Shown here: one piece after another, positions 51,076-59,634 of the stretch | How positions within the stretch are numbered: the stretch's first letter is position 1 | Layout of the letters: each line of letters starts with the position of its first letter | DNA from: Hamadaea flava | GTDB lineage: Bacteria > Actinomycetota > Actinomycetes > Mycobacteriales > Micromonosporaceae | Assembly: GCF_024172085.1 (NCBI RefSeq) | Contig: NZ_JAMZDZ010000001.1 | Coordinates: 5,022,001-5,086,000, forward strand | Length of the DNA stretch: 64,000 nucleotides | Direction: 5' to 3' | Position numbers and translations under genes: made by a program | Notes under the pieces: generated by a model | Told to the model about the DNA's origin: nothing | Seen by the model: only the letters and a program-made list of their open reading frames with translations | The model's database searches: none

Positions 51076-52392
51076 TCAGTAGTCGTCGGCGTACCGGCGG
51101 CGCCGGGGTTCCTGCTCCCGAGCCGGCCACTGGTTCAGCCACTCCGCGACCGACGGTTCGTCGTTCTGGGCGGGCAGCGCCCGCGGTCCTCGCTGGTCGT
51201 TCCAGCGGTCGCCGTCCCAGGAGTCGGAGCGGCCCGCCCGCGGTTCGTCCCGGTGAACGGGCTCGTCACGCCGAACGGGCTCGTCACGCCGAACGGGTCC
51301 GTCACGCCGAACCGGCTCGTCGCGGCGGATGGCCGCCCAGCGGTCCTCGATCCGCATCTCGGAGCCGTTCTCGTCGGAGTGCATCGAGGCCCGGCGCTCG
51401 CCCATGCGCAGTTCAGCGCCCCGGTCGTCGTTGCGGACGGCGGCCCACCGGTCGCCGGCCTGTACGCGGGACCAGTCGGCCTCGACGGGAGCCGCTTCGT
51501 GACGTCGCTGGCCCGCACTGGGACCGGACTGGTCCTGCATCGCCTGTCGGCTCCACCGGTCGCGGGGGTTGTCCTCATGTGACAGCAGCGGCTCACGCGG
51601 CGGCGCCGGGGGCGACGTCGGCTCGGCGAGCCGGTTGCGCAGCTGCTGCTCGGTCCAGGACTCGCCGTACTCGTCCGGGTAGGCAGGCCGAGCCGGTTGC
51701 GCCGGGTACGCCCCGGCCGAGGCGTACCCGGGCCAGCGCTCGTCGTCCTCGGCGCGACGACGGCCACCGGATCGCGCGGGCGGGGCCTGCTGGGCGTCGG
51801 CCCAGGCCGGTGCCGGCGGAGTGGCCCGCCCGGCGTGCGGCTGCTCCTCGGCGTGCGGATCGATGTGCGGGTCGACGATCGTGGACCGGGTGGTGACCTG
51901 CACGGTCTCGGTATGCCGGACGACGCCGGCCGGGACCGAACCGCTCACGGTGCCCGGACGTGGGGACGCCGGATGGGGCGACGGCGACTGGGCCGAACCA
52001 CGGGCCAGCTCGCCGCGCATCGCCTCGACCTGCGCGCGGAGCTGGTCGACGGTTTCCTGCAGGTGCTGGAACCGCTCGGCGAAGGCCCGATGTGTCGCCC
52101 GCGCCGCGGTGGTGATGTCGTTGCGGACGTCCTCGCGCACCACGTCGATCTCGTCGTAGATGGTGTCCTCGAGTTCGACCTTCACCGAGTCCGGCGCCGG
52201 GCGCAGCACGATCGCCAGTCCGATCAGGACGACGGCGAGCAGCGCGAGGCCGATGGCGGCCCGCAGCGAACGGTCGCCACTGCCGATCAGCAGGGCCAAC
52301 GCGGCGAGCGGTGCGACACCCACCCCGGCCCAGAGCAGGCCGGTGGGCAGCTTGACGTTCTGCCGTTCGGGGGACTCGGAGGAGGCCGGCAT
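51076..52392 (-). CDS. Membrane protein with coiled coil and long disordered tail
   Basis: A 438-residue protein with two N-terminal membrane helices (about 19-39 and 43-65), a coiled coil (about 78-130: VREDVRNDITTAARATHR and following) and a disordered Pro/Arg/Asp/Glu-rich tail with RRDEPV repeats. No family is recognised. The plan of two helices, a coiled coil and a disordered tail suggests a scaffold on the inner face of the membrane. On the minus strand TAGGCT lies 8 nt before its ATG. Confidence 0.6.
   Translation of the reverse strand: MPASSESPERQNVKLPTGLLWAGVGVAPLAALALLIGSGDRSLRAAIGLALLAVVLIGLAIVLRPAPDSVKVELEDTIYDEIDVVREDVRNDITTAARATHRAFAERFQHLQETVDQLRAQVEAMRGELARGSAQSPSPHPASPRPGTVSGSVPAGVVRHTETVQVTTRSTIVDPHIDPHAEEQPHAGRATPPAPAWADAQQAPPARSGGRRRAEDDERWPGYASAGAYPAQPARPAYPDEYGESWTEQQLRNRLAEPTSPPAPPREPLLSHEDNPRDRWSRQAMQDQSGPSAGQRRHEAAPVEADWSRVQAGDRWAAVRNDDRGAELRMGERRASMHSDENGSEMRIEDRWAAIRRDEPVRRDGPVRRDEPVRRDEPVHRDEPRAGRSDSWDGDRWNDQRGPRALPAQNDEPSVAEWLNQWPAREQEPRRRRYADDY
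51244..51326. repeat. 18-bp tandem repeat encoding RRDEPV units
   Basis: Four to five imperfect 18-bp units (read on the plus strand as CACGCCGAACGGGCTCGT) lie in the tail of the membrane protein gene and encode (R/H)RDEPV-type hexapeptides. Confidence 0.75.
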
Positions 52393-52468
52393 GGCAGGTC
52401 AGCCTACCGACAGGGGCGGCGAATGTCACTGCCGGCAGGTCGCGTCGCCGCCCGGAATCCGGACTTTG

Positions 52469-52753
52469 TCAGCTTTCGGGGGACATCAGGTAGTCGATGA
52501 AGCGCGCCCGGATGAGCGGTTCGAGATCGCCGTAGTCGTGGCCCTTCAGCTCGCGCCACATGTTGTAGTAGTCGTCGATCTGCGGGCCGATGTCGCCCAG
52601 CGAGTCGTCGCCCTGCTCCGCGTCGCCGGCCGACGGGAGGTGCTGCGCGAGGTCCACGAAGAAGCCGAGGTCGCGCCGTTCCTGGGCCAAGTCGAAGGCC
52701 CGGTCGCGCAGCTCTTCGGTGGTCAGCGCGTCCAACTCTGCGAAAGTCGCCAT
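52469..52753 (-). CDS. Small acidic protein of unknown function
   Basis: A 94-residue soluble, helical, acidic protein starting MATFAELDALTTEELRDRAF. No family is recognised. Its start overlaps the 3' end of the methyltransferase gene by 31 bp, so it is probably co-expressed with it. Confidence 0.6.
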   Translation of the reverse strand: MATFAELDALTTEELRDRAFDLAQERRDLGFFVDLAQHLPSAGDAEQGDDSLGDIGPQIDDYYNMWRELKGHDYGDLEPLIRARFIDYLMSPES

Positions 52754-53676
52754 GGTGTCCACTCTATGGTCACCGTCTGAACGGCCCACCAGTGATCTCC
52801 CAAACCGCCCTCGGCCAGGAGTTCCGCCGCCTGGCTCGCGCCGCTCAACGCCCGCAGATACCCGGCGGGGTCGGCGGTCGCCAGGTCCAGGGGTGGCCGG
52901 GCCCCGTCGACACCGAGGGTCGCGAGGGCCTCCCGCTGCCTCAGCACTGGTACGCCCAAAGCATCGACCGCCACATGCGCGGTGATGTCGGTGCTCCCGT
53001 CGAACCGGGGCTCGACCTCGCGGCCGTCCCGGAAACCGGTGAGCGTCGGCCGCCGGTCGGCCCGGGTGTGGCCGTAGTCGATCGCGACGGCCAGTCCGGC
53101 GGTCAACCGGCTGACGGCGTCGGCCCAGGCCCGGTCCCGGGGCAGCCCGATCTCGGCGGTGTCGCCGGGGTCGTGCAGCGGCCACCATTCGTCGGTCCAC
53201 TGGGCGTCGGCCGGGTCGAGGGGCGTACCGAGGCTGCCGTCGTCGAGGAGGTAACGCGGGACGCCGTCCGGGTCGACGACGGCCACGTCGAGCGGGACGT
53301 TGTCGAGCCACTCGGTGGCGATGAGCAGCCCGGTGAACTCCTCCGGCAGCTCCGGGCGCCAGTCGATGCCGGGATCGAGGCCGGCCGGGCGATCGGCCAG
53401 CTCGACGGCGACCGGGCGTACTCGGGAATCCCGCCCGATCAGCGCGTACACCTGGGAGAGCAGTTCACCGCGCCCGGCGCCGACGTCCACGACGGTGAGC
53501 ACGTCGGGGTGCCCGAGCGCCTTGTCCACCCCGGCGACGAGATGGGCGATCGCCGTGGCGAACACCGGTGAGGCGGTCACGCTGGTCCGGAAGTGATCGG
53601 CCGGACGCTCACGCCGGAAGAACCCGTCCGCTCCGTAGAGCGCGGCCGCCATCGCCTCCCGGAGCCGGACCGCCAC
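52723..53676 (-). CDS. MidA/NDUFAF7-type SAM-dependent methyltransferase (DUF185)
   Basis: A 317-residue class I methyltransferase. SAM motif I is VVDVGAGRGELLSQV (near residue 70). The family features EALYGxxGFF-like start (AAALYGADGFF), HFRTSVTASPVFA, the ATEWLDNVP motif and AIDYGHTRADRR are present. Eukaryotic NDUFAF7 methylates an arginine of the NuoD homologue NDUFS2 during complex I assembly; bacterial MidA targets are untested. The GTG at 53676 starts 5 bp after the aldo/keto reductase stop. An orphan NuoD is encoded 1.7 kb away. Confidence 0.85.
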   Translation of the reverse strand: MAVRLREAMAAALYGADGFFRRERPADHFRTSVTASPVFATAIAHLVAGVDKALGHPDVLTVVDVGAGRGELLSQVYALIGRDSRVRPVAVELADRPAGLDPGIDWRPELPEEFTGLLIATEWLDNVPLDVAVVDPDGVPRYLLDDGSLGTPLDPADAQWTDEWWPLHDPGDTAEIGLPRDRAWADAVSRLTAGLAVAIDYGHTRADRRPTLTGFRDGREVEPRFDGSTDITAHVAVDALGVPVLRQREALATLGVDGARPPLDLATADPAGYLRALSGASQAAELLAEGGLGDHWWAVQTVTIEWTPWRLSQSWTR

Positions 53677-53681
53677 GGCGG

Positions 53682-54665
53682 CTACCGGCCGGTGCCCAGC
53701 GTGCCCGCGGTGATCGCGTCCAATCGCTCCAGCTCCGCCGCACTGGGGATCCACCCGCCCGCCTGTGCGTTCGCGCGTACCTGCTGGGGAGAGGTCGCGC
53801 CGGCGATCACCGTGGCGACGCCCGGCTTGGCCGCGAGCCCGCCGATGGCGATCTCCAACATCGACACGCCCGCCTCGTCCGCGTACGCCCGGAGCCCCTC
53901 GACGGTGTCCCAGTCCGCCGCCTTCAGCCAGGCCGCGTAGCGGTCGTCGGCCATCCGCGAGCCTGCCGGCGGGGTCTGATCCCGGTGGTAGACCCCGGTG
54001 AGCAGTCCGGACTGGAGCGGGAAGAACGGGATGAAGCCGACGCCGGCCCGCTCGCAGGCGGGCAGCAGCTCGGCCTCGGGCTTGCGGGTGAGCCAGTTGT
54101 ACTGCTGCTGCGTGCTGATGAACGGGGTCAGCCCGGCGGTCTTCGCCGTCCACGCGGCGTCGGTGACCTGCCAGCTCGCGAACTGCGAGGAGCCGAGGTA
54201 CCGGACCTTGCCCTGGCGGACCAGGTCGTCGAGAGCGCGAAGGGTCTCCTCGATCGGCGTGGCCGGGTCGGGATAGTGGAACTGGTAGAGGTCGAGGTAG
54301 TCGGTCTGCAACCGGCGCAGCGAGTCCTCCACCGCTTTCAGGATGTACCGCCGGGAGCCCCGCGCGCCGTCGGCCGAGCGCGGGTCGCCCGCTCCGGCGC
54401 CCATGTCCATTCCGAACTTGGTGGCCAGCACGACGCTGTCGCGGCGGCCCTTGAGCGCCTCGCCGAGGAACATCTCGCAGGTCCCACGCGGGGTGCCGTA
54501 GACGTCGGCGGCGTCGAAGAAGGTCACCCCCACGTCGATCGCGGCGTCGACGACCGCGCGGGTCTCCTCGGCGTTCAGCTTCCGGCCGAAGTTGTTGCAT
54601 CCCAGTCCGACGACTGAGACCACCAGACCGGAGTCGCCCAAGCGGCGGTAGCGCATGGCAGCCAT
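53682..54665 (-). CDS. Aldo/keto reductase
   Basis: A 327-residue NADPH-dependent TIM-barrel oxidoreductase. Catalytic-tetrad residues are visible in FFDAADVYGT (Asp and Tyr), VLATKFGM (Lys) and LYQFHYPDP (His). NADPH-binding motifs are in GAGVIAGATSPQQV-like AKPGVATVIAGATSPQQVRA. The substrate is unknown. It is likely the first gene of the operon with the methyltransferase. The start is the ATG at 54665 with a leaderless -10 box. Confidence 0.9.
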   Translation of the reverse strand: MAAMRYRRLGDSGLVVSVVGLGCNNFGRKLNAEETRAVVDAAIDVGVTFFDAADVYGTPRGTCEMFLGEALKGRRDSVVLATKFGMDMGAGAGDPRSADGARGSRRYILKAVEDSLRRLQTDYLDLYQFHYPDPATPIEETLRALDDLVRQGKVRYLGSSQFASWQVTDAAWTAKTAGLTPFISTQQQYNWLTRKPEAELLPACERAGVGFIPFFPLQSGLLTGVYHRDQTPPAGSRMADDRYAAWLKAADWDTVEGLRAYADEAGVSMLEIAIGGLAAKPGVATVIAGATSPQQVRANAQAGGWIPSAAELERLDAITAGTLGTGR

Positions 54666-54672
54666 GATCGAA

Positions 54673-54678
54673 AACCTA
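54673..54678 (-). promoter_or_regulatory. Leaderless -10 box (TAGGTT) for the aldo/keto reductase
   Basis: On the minus strand TAGGTT ends 7 nt before the ATG at 54665. It lies only 4 nt from the divergent mqnC -10 box. Confidence 0.55.
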
Positions 54679-54682
54679 CCTG

Positions 54683-54688
54683 TAGTCT
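54683..54688 (+). promoter_or_regulatory. Leaderless -10 box (TAGTCT) for mqnC
   Basis: TAGTCT ends 7 nt before the GTG at 54696. The whole gap between the two divergent genes is only 30 bp. Confidence 0.55.
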
Positions 54689-54695
54689 TCGGGAT

Positions 54696-55886
54696 GTGAC
54701 GAGCGTTCAACAGATCGACAGCATTCTGCAGCGTGCGGCCGATGGCGGTCGGATCAGTCCGGACGAGGCCCTGCTCCTCTACACCGACGCGCCGCTGCAC
54801 CCGCTGGGCGAGGCCGCGGACGCCGTACGCCGCCGGAGATACCCCGATGGCATTGTGACCTACCTCATCGACCGGAACATCAATTACACGAACGTCTGCG
54901 TGACGGCGTGCAAGTTCTGTGCCTTCTTCCGCGCGCCCAAGCACGCCGAGGGCTGGTCGCACCCGATGGAGGAGATCCTGCGCCGCTGCGGCGAAGCGGT
55001 CGACCTCGGCGCGACGCAGGTCATGCTCCAGGGCGGCCACCACCCCGACTACGGGGTCGAGTACTACGAGGAGCTGTTCTCCTCGGTGAAGCAGGCGTAC
55101 CCGCAGCTGGCGATCCACTCGATCGGCCCGAGCGAGATCCTGCACATGGCCAAGGTCAGCGGGGTCTCGATCGAGGACGCCGTCATCCGGATCAAGGCCG
55201 CCGGCCTGGACTCCATCGCTGGAGCAGGCGCGGAGATGCTGCCCGACCGGCCGCGTCAGGCGATCGCGCCGCTGAAGGAGTCGGGCGCGCGCTGGCTGGA
55301 GGTCATGGAGGTGGCCCACCAGCACGGTGTGGAGTCGACCGCCACCATGATGATGGGCACCGGCGAGACCAACGCCGAGCGGATCGAGCACATGCGAATG
55401 ATCCGGGACGTGCAGGACCGCACCGGCGGCTTCCGGGCTTTCATCCCGTGGACCTACCAGCCGGAGAACAACCACCTCAAGGGGCGTACGCAGGCCACGA
55501 CGCTGGAGTACCTGCGGCTCATCGCGGTGGCCCGGCTGTTCTTCGACAACGTCAACCACCTGCAAGCCTCGTGGCTGACCACCGGTAAGGACGCCGGCCA
55601 GCTGGCGCTCCACATGGGTGTGGACGACCTCGGCTCGATCATGCTCGAGGAGAACGTCATCTCCTCGGCAGGTGCGCGCCACCGCTCCAACCTGCAGGAG
55701 CTGATCTGGATGATCCGCACCGCCGGTCGCATCCCGGCGCAGCGGGACACCCTCTACAACCACCTCCAGGTGCACTGGACGCCGGCCGACGACCCGACCG
55801 ACGACCGCGTCACCTCGCACTTCTCCTCGATCGCCCTCCCGGGCGGCGGCGTCGGCAAGGCGCTTCCGCTGGTGGAGGCGCACTGA
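54696..55886 (+). CDS. mqnC: Cyclic dehypoxanthinyl futalosine synthase
   Basis: A 396-residue radical SAM enzyme of the futalosine route to menaquinone. The iron-sulfur motif is CVTACKFC (Cys68, Cys72, Cys75). MLQGGHHPDYGVEYYEELF, TATMMMGTGETNAERIEHM and FIPWTYQPENN are typical of MqnC. It cyclises dehypoxanthine futalosine to the spiro precursor of the naphthoquinone ring. The GTG at 54696 has a leaderless -10 box. MqnA, MqnB and MqnD are not in this window. Confidence 0.95.
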   Translation: MTSVQQIDSILQRAADGGRISPDEALLLYTDAPLHPLGEAADAVRRRRYPDGIVTYLIDRNINYTNVCVTACKFCAFFRAPKHAEGWSHPMEEILRRCGEAVDLGATQVMLQGGHHPDYGVEYYEELFSSVKQAYPQLAIHSIGPSEILHMAKVSGVSIEDAVIRIKAAGLDSIAGAGAEMLPDRPRQAIAPLKESGARWLEVMEVAHQHGVESTATMMMGTGETNAERIEHMRMIRDVQDRTGGFRAFIPWTYQPENNHLKGRTQATTLEYLRLIAVARLFFDNVNHLQASWLTTGKDAGQLALHMGVDDLGSIMLEENVISSAGARHRSNLQELIWMIRTAGRIPAQRDTLYNHLQVHWTPADDPTDDRVTSHFSSIALPGGGVGKALPLVEAH

Positions 55887-55945
55887 TCGCGGCGGGGCCG
55901 CGTACTGAGCCCACTTCGTCGGCAAGCTCGCCACGTGACGCAGAA

Positions 55946-56059
55946 GTGCACGACGGCCGGGTGGCCGTGGCGGTCGCCGTGAGCGTCGCCCTGCCGGCCG
56001 CCGGAATCGGAATTCTGTGGCGTATCCGCAGGCGGGGCGCGGTCCCGGCCGACCTGTGA
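55946..56059 (+). CDS. Possible small single-helix membrane protein
   Basis: A 37-codon reading frame from GTG with one hydrophobic segment (VAVAVAVSVALPAAGIGILW) followed by basic residues (RIRRRG), the form of a small membrane protein. The frame stays open upstream to a CTG at 55883 beside the mqnC stop (58 codons). No ribosome-binding site decides the start, and it may be chance. Confidence 0.3.
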   Translation: MHDGRVAVAVAVSVALPAAGIGILWRIRRRGAVPADL

Positions 56060-56103
56060 CACTCGGGTGATACTGTCCGTCATCACCTCTCAGGGAGCGG
56101 ACC

Positions 56104-56871
56104 ATGTGGATGCGCAGAGTGCTGGCCGCAGCCGCGGCGGCGCTCGTCGCCGGGCTGGCGACGGGAGCCGCGACGGCGTACGCCGCACCGACGACAGCCG
56201 ATCTAGCGGTGTCCGCCTCGGCGGTCGGCGGACGGGTCGGCCAGGCGGTCGACGTCCGATACGTGCTGCGTAACAACGGTCCGCAGAGCGCCGCTCCACT
56301 CACCTACACGGTGGACTTCACCGCCCCACCCGGTACGCGCATCGTCAGCACCGGCGGCGGCATCTGCCAACCCGCGTCCGGTACGCACGCCCGCTGTGCG
56401 TACAGCGCCGCGTTGGCGGACGGCGCCCGGCGGCAGTTGACGCTGCGGCTGCGGATCGACAGCGCACCCACGGGGTGTGGCGCGTTGGTGATCAGTTACG
56501 CCGACGACCCTCGGCCGGGCAACAACACCGCCGCGGTGCGGGTGGCCGTCGACGGCCGTCCCCGTAACTGCTCCGGTTCGGACACGACCGCGTCGCCGAG
56601 GCCGACGAAGTCCAAGGTGTCCCCGACGCCGTCCGACGAACCGACCGTCGACGCCACTGAGGAGTTCACGGACGAGACGAGCAGCCCGGACGACAGCCCG
56701 CAGCCGGCGACCATGCCGCAGGACACCGTCGGCGGGTTGGGCCTCGGCTCCGTGCTCGTGATCGGAGGTGGCGCCGTGCTCGTCTCGCTGGGCGGCCTGC
56801 TGCTGTGGTGGATGCTGCGCAAGGATCCCGACGACGACGCCGACGACGCCACCGGGCCGATCTACCGCTGA
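56104..56871 (+). CDS. Secreted, membrane-anchored beta-rich protein (DUF11-like)
   Basis: A 255-residue cell-surface protein. A signal peptide (1-28, cleavage after AYA) is followed by a beta-sandwich domain (about 32-150) like DUF11/CARDB repeats, with [20 protein letters not shown]. Cys pairs (GICQPAS, ARCAY) are present. A Thr/Ser/Pro/Asp-rich stalk then leads to a C-terminal membrane helix (about 215-238) ending in an acidic tail. There is no LPXTG motif. GGGAGC lies upstream. Function unknown. Confidence 0.75.
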   Translation: MWMRRVLAAAAAALVAGLATGAATAYAAPTTADLAVSASAVGGRVGQAVDVRYVLRNNGPQSAAPLTYTVDFTAPPGTRIVSTGGGICQPASGTHARCAYSAALADGARRQLTLRLRIDSAPTGCGALVISYADDPRPGNNTAAVRVAVDGRPRNCSGSDTTASPRPTKSKVSPTPSDEPTVDATEEFTDETSSPDDSPQPATMPQDTVGGLGLGSVLVIGGGAVLVSLGGLLLWWMLRKDPDDDADDATGPIYR

Positions 56872-56893
56872 TCGGTGCGGCGTACCTCCTGCG

Positions 56894-56899
56894 TAGAGT
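56894..56899 (+). promoter_or_regulatory. Leaderless -10 box (TAGAGT) for menG
   Basis: TAGAGT ends 7 nt before the GTG at 56907, which sets the start of menG. Confidence 0.55.
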
Positions 56900-56906
56900 G
56901 GGGGAC

Positions 56907-57599
56907 GTGACCCGCGCAGACCTGGACAAGGACCGGCACGAGATCGCCGAGATGTTCGACGGTGTGGCCGACCGCTATGACCGCACCAACACGATCCTCT
57001 CGTTCGGCCAGGATCGGTCCTGGCGGAAGGCGACGGCCGCCGCGCTCGATCTGCGGCCGGGGGAGCGGGTGCTCGACCTCGGGGCGGGCACCGGGATCTC
57101 CACCGTGGATCTGGGTCGGTCCGGGGCGTACGCGGTCGGGGCGGACATCTCGCTGGGCATGCTCGGCGTCGGCCGGCGAGTACGCCCGCACGTGCCGTTG
57201 GTCGCCGGGGACGCCTTGGCGCTGCCCTTCGCCGACGCCTCCTTCGACGCGGTGACCATTTCCTTCGCCCTGCGCAACGTCAACGACACCGCGGCGGCGC
57301 TGCGGGAGATGGCCCGTGTGACCAAGCCCGGCGGCCGGCTCGTGGTGTGTGAGTTCTCCCACCCCACCGTGCCGGTCTTCCGCACTGTGTACCTGTCCTA
57401 TTTGATGCGTAGCCTGCCCGTCGTCGCCCGCAAGGTCGCGTCCAATCCGGACGCGTATGTGTATCTGGCGGAGTCGATCCGGGCCTGGCACAACCAGTCG
57501 AGCTTGGCCGAGGTGATCGCCGCGAGCGGCTGGACGAAGGTCGGCTGGCGCAACCTGACCGGCGGCATCGCTTCTCTGCATCGCGCTGTCCGCGTCTGA
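56907..57599 (+). CDS. menG: Demethylmenaquinone methyltransferase
   Basis: A 230-residue UbiE/MenG-type methyltransferase carrying out the last C-methylation of the menaquinone ring. [23 protein letters not shown] motif [26 protein letters not shown] and [14 protein letters not shown] are diagnostic. A start at the GTG at 56907 gives a normal length; a longer upstream frame overlaps the previous gene. It stands next to the geranylgeranyl reductase and nuo genes. Confidence 0.95.
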   Translation: MTRADLDKDRHEIAEMFDGVADRYDRTNTILSFGQDRSWRKATAAALDLRPGERVLDLGAGTGISTVDLGRSGAYAVGADISLGMLGVGRRVRPHVPLVAGDALALPFADASFDAVTISFALRNVNDTAAALREMARVTKPGGRLVVCEFSHPTVPVFRTVYLSYLMRSLPVVARKVASNPDAYVYLAESIRAWHNQSSLAEVIAASGWTKVGWRNLTGGIASLHRAVRV

Positions 57600-57923
57600 C
57601 CTGCCGGTACGCCCGTTGGACGGGGTGTGGGAGTACTCGGAAATCTCGGCGGCGGATTCGGTGAGGAGCCGGTTCGGGTCGCGGATCTTGAAGCGGCCGC
57701 GGCGGAAGAGGCTGAGCCTTCGTCGAGAGAAAGCCGAGCTGAGAAACGGTCAGTCAACTTAGTAGGTCGCCCACAGTATGAAACACGCATTCCTCGCGAA
57801 CTGGACAAGCGTTCGGAGCGTCCCGGATCTTGAGCTGCGGAAACGAGAGCAAGCTCACTGGTAAGGGCAACCTAAGTCACACGCGTTCACAGAAGCGGTA
57901 CTAGAGTGCGCCTGAGCCGAGCT
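57600..57923. other. Long non-coding stretch upstream of the reductase-nuo operon
   Basis: About 325 bp without a convincing gene. A 68-codon frame at 57627-57833 has no recognisable features. Near the right end TACTAGAGT (about 57899-57907) could be the -10 region of the operon promoter, upstream of the Rex-type operator. The rest is less GC-rich than the genes, with no tRNA fold and no repeat. Confidence 0.6.
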
Positions 57924-57939
57924 TGTGAAGAGTTTCACG
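57924..57939. promoter_or_regulatory. Rex-type operator
   Basis: TGTGAAGAGTTTCACG matches the Rex operator pattern TGTGAA-N4-TTCACA with one difference; eight-base arms CTTGTGAA and TTCACGAG pair with one mismatch. It lies about 17 nt after a possible -10 box and 26 nt before the reductase start, where bound Rex would block transcription. Rex is the NADH/NAD+ sensor controlling respiratory genes in Streptomyces and relatives. The rex gene is not in this window. Confidence 0.7.
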
Positions 57940-57964
57940 AGCGTGTTCAGCGGTGGAGGTGACC

Positions 57965-59236
57965 GTGACCACGACTGATATGGACGCCGACGTGATCGTC
58001 GTCGGTGCAGGTCCGGGCGGTTCAGCGACCGCCTACCACCTGGCCAAGCACGGCGTGAACGTCCTGCTGCTGGAGAAGACCGAATTCCCCCGCGAGAAGG
58101 TCTGCGGCGACGGACTGACCCCACGGGCCGTCAAGCAGCTGATCGACATGGGCGTGGACGTCGGCCCGGAGCAGGGCTGGCTGCACAACAAGGGACTGCG
58201 GGTCATCGGCGGCGGCATCCGCCTGGAGCTGGACTGGCCGGAGCTGGCCAGCTTCCCGAACTACGGCCTGACGCGTACCCGGATGGACTTCGACGACCTG
58301 CTGGCGCGGCAGGCGGTGGCGGCCGGCGCGAAGCTGCTCGTCAACAACAACGTGATCGCGCCGGTGCTGGACGCCGCCGACCGCGTCGTGGGCGTGACGG
58401 CCAAGACGCCGGAGGGCGAGGTCACCTACCGCGCCCCGCTCGTGATCGCGGCGGACGGCGTGAGCGGGCGGTTCCCGCTGGCGCTGGGCGTGGCCAAGCG
58501 GGAGGACCGCCCGATGGGCGTGGCGGTCCGCCGCTACTACCGCAGCCCCGCCAAGCACGACGACGACTACCTGGAGTCCTGGCTGGAACTGCGCAGCCGG
58601 GAAGGCGGCGACAAGCTGCTGCCCGGCTACGGCTGGATCTTCGGGATGGGGGACGGCCGGGTCAACGTCGGCCTCGGCGTCCTGAACAGCTCCGTCGCGT
58701 ACGGCAAGACCAACTACCGCCAGCTGCTGATCGACTGGATGGGCAGCACCCCCGAGGACTGGGGGATGCGGGACGAGGCCAACGCCGACGGCCCGATCAT
58801 GGGCGCCGCCCTGCCGATGGGCTTCAACCGCACGCCGCACTACACGCGGGGCGTACTGCTCGTCGGGGACTCCGGCGGCATGGTGAACCCCTTCAACGGC
58901 GAAGGCATCGCGTACGCGATGGAGTCGGGTGCACTGGCCGCCGAGATCGTGACGCAGGCGCTCGCCCGGCCCGAGGGTCCGGACCGCGAGCGTGCTCTCC
59001 AGGCGTACCCGCAGGAGCTGAAGATCCGCTACGGCGGCTACTACCGGCTCGGCGGGATGTTCGTGAAGCTCATCGGAAATCCGCAGGTCATGAAGCTGGC
59101 GACGAAGCACGGCATGCCGCATCCGACGCTGATGCGCTTCGTTCTGAAGCTTCTGGCCAACCTCACCGACCCACGCGGCGGCGACGCGATGGATCGGATC
59201 ATCAACGGCCTGAGCCGGGTAGCCCCGGCGGTGTAG
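57965..59236 (+). CDS. Geranylgeranyl reductase-family FAD oxidoreductase (MenJ-like)
   Basis: A 423-residue flavoprotein. The FAD-binding motif VVGAGPGGSATAYHLAKHG is near the N-terminus, followed by EFPREKVCGDGLTPRAV with the family cysteine, and the second FAD motif GVLLVGDSGGMVNPFNGEGI (about 295). The family saturates isoprenoid double bonds; mycobacterial MenJ reduces one bond of the menaquinone side chain. The GTG at 57965 follows GGAGGTG; a GTG at 57953 is possible. It is followed at 17 bp by nuoA, so it appears to be the first gene of the nuo operon. Confidence 0.88.
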   Translation: MTTTDMDADVIVVGAGPGGSATAYHLAKHGVNVLLLEKTEFPREKVCGDGLTPRAVKQLIDMGVDVGPEQGWLHNKGLRVIGGGIRLELDWPELASFPNYGLTRTRMDFDDLLARQAVAAGAKLLVNNNVIAPVLDAADRVVGVTAKTPEGEVTYRAPLVIAADGVSGRFPLALGVAKREDRPMGVAVRRYYRSPAKHDDDYLESWLELRSREGGDKLLPGYGWIFGMGDGRVNVGLGVLNSSVAYGKTNYRQLLIDWMGSTPEDWGMRDEANADGPIMGAALPMGFNRTPHYTRGVLLVGDSGGMVNPFNGEGIAYAMESGALAAEIVTQALARPEGPDRERALQAYPQELKIRYGGYYRLGGMFVKLIGNPQVMKLATKHGMPHPTLMRFVLKLLANLTDPRGGDAMDRIINGLSRVAPAV

Positions 59237-59253
59237 GGAAGGGACGTCGAGCA

Positions 59254-59619
59254 ATGTCGCTCTCGCCATACGTACCGATAGTCGGGCTGTTCGCCCTCGC
59301 GGCGGCGTTCGCCCTCTTCTCGGTGGTGATCGCGCCGTTCGTCGGTCCCCGCCGTTACAACAAGGCCAAGCTCGACGCCTACGAGTGCGGGATCGAGCCG
59401 ACGCCGCAACCGATCGGCGGTGGACGCTTCCCGGTCAAGTTCTACCTGACCGCGATGCTCTTCATCGTCTTCGACATCGAGATCATCTTCCTCTACCCGT
59501 GGGCGGTCAGCTTCGATCGGCTGGGCGTCTTCGGCTTCGTGGAGATGGTTCTCTTCATCGGCACGGTCTTCATCGCGTACGCCTATGTCTGGCGGCGCGG
59601 CGGCCTGGACTGGGACTAG
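59254..59619 (+). CDS. nuoA: NADH-quinone oxidoreductase subunit A
   Basis: A 121-residue membrane subunit with three helices. The loop [20 protein letters not shown] contains the conserved cysteine of the switching loop near the quinone site, and [13 protein letters not shown] is diagnostic. GGGAC lies upstream. First gene of nuoABCDEF. Confidence 0.96.
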   Translation: MSLSPYVPIVGLFALAAAFALFSVVIAPFVGPRRYNKAKLDAYECGIEPTPQPIGGGRFPVKFYLTAMLFIVFDIEIIFLYPWAVSFDRLGVFGFVEMVLFIGTVFIAYAYVWRRGGLDWD

Positions 59620-59634
59620 GGGACAGGGCGAGCC

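Noticed and set aside
57627-57833. A small gene before the nuo operon
   Set aside because: The 68-codon frame has no ribosome-binding site, no family likeness and lies in less biased sequence; treated as non-coding.
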